A DNA stretch of 15,595 bases from Saprospiraceae bacterium (GTDB lineage: Bacteria; Bacteroidota; Bacteroidia; Bacteroidales; JAIPBB01): positions 1 to 15,595 of the forward strand of contig JAIPBB010000100.1 of NCBI GenBank assembly GCA_021739805.1, given 5' to 3'. Made by a program: the position numbers and the translations under genes. Position 1 is the stretch's first letter. Every line of letters starts with the position of its first letter. The notes beneath the pieces were generated by a model. The model saw only the letters and a list, made by a program, of their open reading frames with translations. It was not told where the DNA came from and did not search any database. Positions 14,798 through 15,595 of the stretch are shown here, piece after piece.

Positions 14798-15130
14798 TTA
14801 TTCCAACTCAACTGCAGGATCCCAAAAATAAGATTTAAAGTTTATAATTTTATCATCAACAACTTCTATCCCCTCGCTTTCTAAAAGCTGTTGCATTAAA
14901 TCCGGAGTACTAAAATGATGTTTTCCTGTTAACATTCCATTACGATTAACCACTCTATGTGCAGGAATATTCTCAGGGAATGAAAAAGATTTATTCATTG
15001 CCCAACCAACCATTCTTGCCGAACCTTTTGTGCCGATATAATTTGCAATTGCACCATAACTGCATACTTTTCCCCTTGGAATTTGTCGGGCTACCTGATA
15101 AACTTTTTCGAAAAAGGAGATGTTGTTCAT
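14798..15130 (-). CDS. Alkyltransferase-like (ATL) protein, MGMT family without catalytic Cys
   Basis: The 110-residue protein is the DNA-binding domain of the O6-alkylguanine-DNA alkyltransferase family. It shows VYQVARQIPRGKVCSYGAIA (10-29) with the base-flipping Tyr (Y25), the Arg finger R39 in GSARMVGWAMNKS, and the active-site loop IPAHRVVNRNGMLTGKHHF (55-73). The family's acceptor Cys in PCHRV is Ala here (A57), so direct alkyl transfer is not possible. ATL proteins instead bind alkylated guanine and flag it for nucleotide excision repair; known ATLs often have Trp at this place. It is short because the N-terminal domain of full MGMT is absent. It converges on the OmpH block, and a 9-bp array begins 17 bp upstream of its ATG. 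Confidence 0.9.
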   Translation of the reverse strand: MNNISFFEKVYQVARQIPRGKVCSYGAIANYIGTKGSARMVGWAMNKSFSFPENIPAHRVVNRNGMLTGKHHFSTPDLMQQLLESEGIEVVDDKIINFKSYFWDPAVELE

Positions 15131-15147
15131 TGTTTGGTTTTTGAAGT

Positions 15148-15210
15148 GCCTAAAGTGTCTAGAGTACTTAAAGTGCCTAGAGTACTTAGAGTTGTTAGAG
15201 TATTTATAGT
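15148..15210 (+). repeat. 9-bp tandem array, copy 3
   Basis: Seven contiguous 9-bp units: GCCTAAAGT, GTCTAGAGT, ACTTAAAGT, GCCTAGAGT, ACTTAGAGT, TGTTAGAGT, ATTTATAGT. The last two are decayed but keep TAnAGT. It starts 17 bp upstream of the ATL gene and ends inside the stop codon of the minus-strand gene fragment. Confidence 0.9.
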
Positions 15211-15510
15211 TTTAGTTTATGATTATTAAATTTGTATAAATCCTCCAATTTAATGAATTCATTTACACAATAGTTTACGAAACTTGAAGTTTCTAATATT
15301 TTATCATCTCTGTTTATAGTTTTTGTGAAATTTATATCAAAATATTCAAATTGAGATATTTTATCAATTAAATACTGTGTGTCAATTTCTTTAAAGTTTT
15401 TTCCGAGGTTTATTTCAACCTGTTTATTCCAGTCCCAATCCATTACTTGAATACAGTACTCAACTTTCGCAAGTTCATTAAAGTATTGAAAATCAACAAA
15501 AAAGTAGCAT
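15204..15510 (-). pseudogene. 3' fragment of unknown gene, probably cut by IS
   Basis: The first ATG in this frame is at 15443, giving 79 residues from MDWDWNKQVEINLG to the TAA at 15204. The frame stays open upstream through DFQYFNELAKVEYCIQV and ICYFFV to a TAA at about 15514-15516. That extension reads like real protein, with charged and aromatic residues in a regular pattern continuous with the part below. The stop falls inside the left arm of the right-hand IS stem. The simplest reading is that the original gene continued to the right and was interrupted by IS insertion near 15500-15510. I recognise no family; the fragment is acidic, rich in F, Y, N and D, with no membrane segment. A free-standing 79-residue gene starting at 15443 is the alternative. 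Confidence 0.5.
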
Positions 15511-15579
15511 ATTTATTTTGTTATATTACTGATATTCAGTAATTTTGTTTTGCCAAACATAAACAAAAGGATATGCTAC
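15504..15579. repeat. Long imperfect inverted repeat covering transposase start
   Basis: The left arm 15504-15522 and right arm 15562-15579 pair over GTAGCATAT/ATATGCTAC (9 perfect bp), two G-U pairs in RNA, one bulged A (15515), then TTTTGTT/AACAAAA (7 bp). The right arm contains the ATG at 15573. A second perfect dyad, ATTACTGA/TCAGTAAT (15525-15532 with 15536-15543), sits in the loop. This is likely the end region of an insertion sequence. Confidence 0.65.
15517..15547 (+). promoter_or_regulatory. Bacteroidota promoter for right-edge transposase
   Basis: TTTG (15517-15520) and TAATTTTG (15540-15547) are 19 nt apart, the same spacing as at the left edge. Transcription would start near 15554, about 19 nt before the ATG at 15573. 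The start point lies inside the stem-loop, past its left arm. Confidence 0.6.
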
Positions 15580-15595
15580 AAAACAAAAGTACAAC
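15573..15595 (+). CDS. Probable transposase N-terminus (runs off right edge)
   Basis: ATG at 15573 opens a frame reading MLQNKST before the window ends. The AAAAGGAT just upstream is a modest ribosome site. The start resembles a group of Bacteroidota IS5-type transposases that begin M-x-x-[NK]-K-[ST]-T, but seven codons cannot prove this. The consensus promoter at 15517-15547 and the IS-like inverted repeat around the start support the call. It differs from the left-edge transposase start, so the two edges are not the same element. Confidence 0.4.

Noticed and set aside
15148..15210. CRISPR-like interpretation of the 9-bp arrays
   Set aside because: Units are contiguous 9-mers with no unique spacers, and there are no cas genes in the window.

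Overview
The window is AT-rich chromosomal DNA from a member of the Bacteroidota, probably Bacteroidales-like. The evidence is the gene families (short RsmI, DUF6089 porin-like protein, Bacteroidota-type BamA with an LRGYG motif, paired OmpH/Skp genes), the promoters (TTG, about 19-22 nt, TAnnTTTG) and the near absence of Shine-Dalgarno sequences. Both edges lie in or beside insertion sequences: a transposase start reads out of the window on the left (minus strand, from 59) and a probable second, different one reads out on the right (plus strand, from 15573).

Left part (158-4055, minus strand): a small secreted repeat protein of unknown function with a Cys-rich tail; a repeat-filled spacer; rsmI (16S rRNA 2'-O-methyltransferase); a secreted M28 zinc aminopeptidase; and an acidic Bacteroidota-specific protein of unknown function. 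tdk (thymidine kinase, plus) and pdxJ (vitamin B6 synthesis, minus) then converge on each other.

Central part (5909-14731, plus strand): a largely co-oriented block for cell-envelope building and NADP supply: CBS-ACT protein, a single-POTRA Omp85 barrel protein, nadK, a leader with a possible 27-codon ORF, DUF6089 outer-membrane protein, uppS (undecaprenyl-PP synthase), bamA, and two OmpH/Skp periplasmic chaperones. It ends in a clear intrinsic terminator at 14752-14784. UppS makes the lipid carrier for peptidoglycan and surface glycans. BamA inserts outer-membrane proteins, and the Skp proteins deliver them. The Omp85 paralogue and DUF6089 protein are themselves likely outer-membrane proteins.

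Right part: an alkyltransferase-like protein (PAHRV, no catalytic Cys) on the minus strand, an array of 9-bp repeats, and a fragment of an unknown gene that is open to about 15510 and appears cut by the right-hand IS.

Between genes there are several short-period tandem repeats. The most distinctive has a 9-bp unit close to RYYTARAGT and occurs at three separate loci with the same first two units and, with variation, the same late units. No CRISPR array, tRNA, rRNA or recognisable defence system was found. The least explained items are the 9-bp arrays, the structured leader with small ORF before the DUF6089-uppS-bamA genes, the DDIPF-repeat secreted protein, and the IS-end stem that would hide the right transposase start only in read-through RNA.
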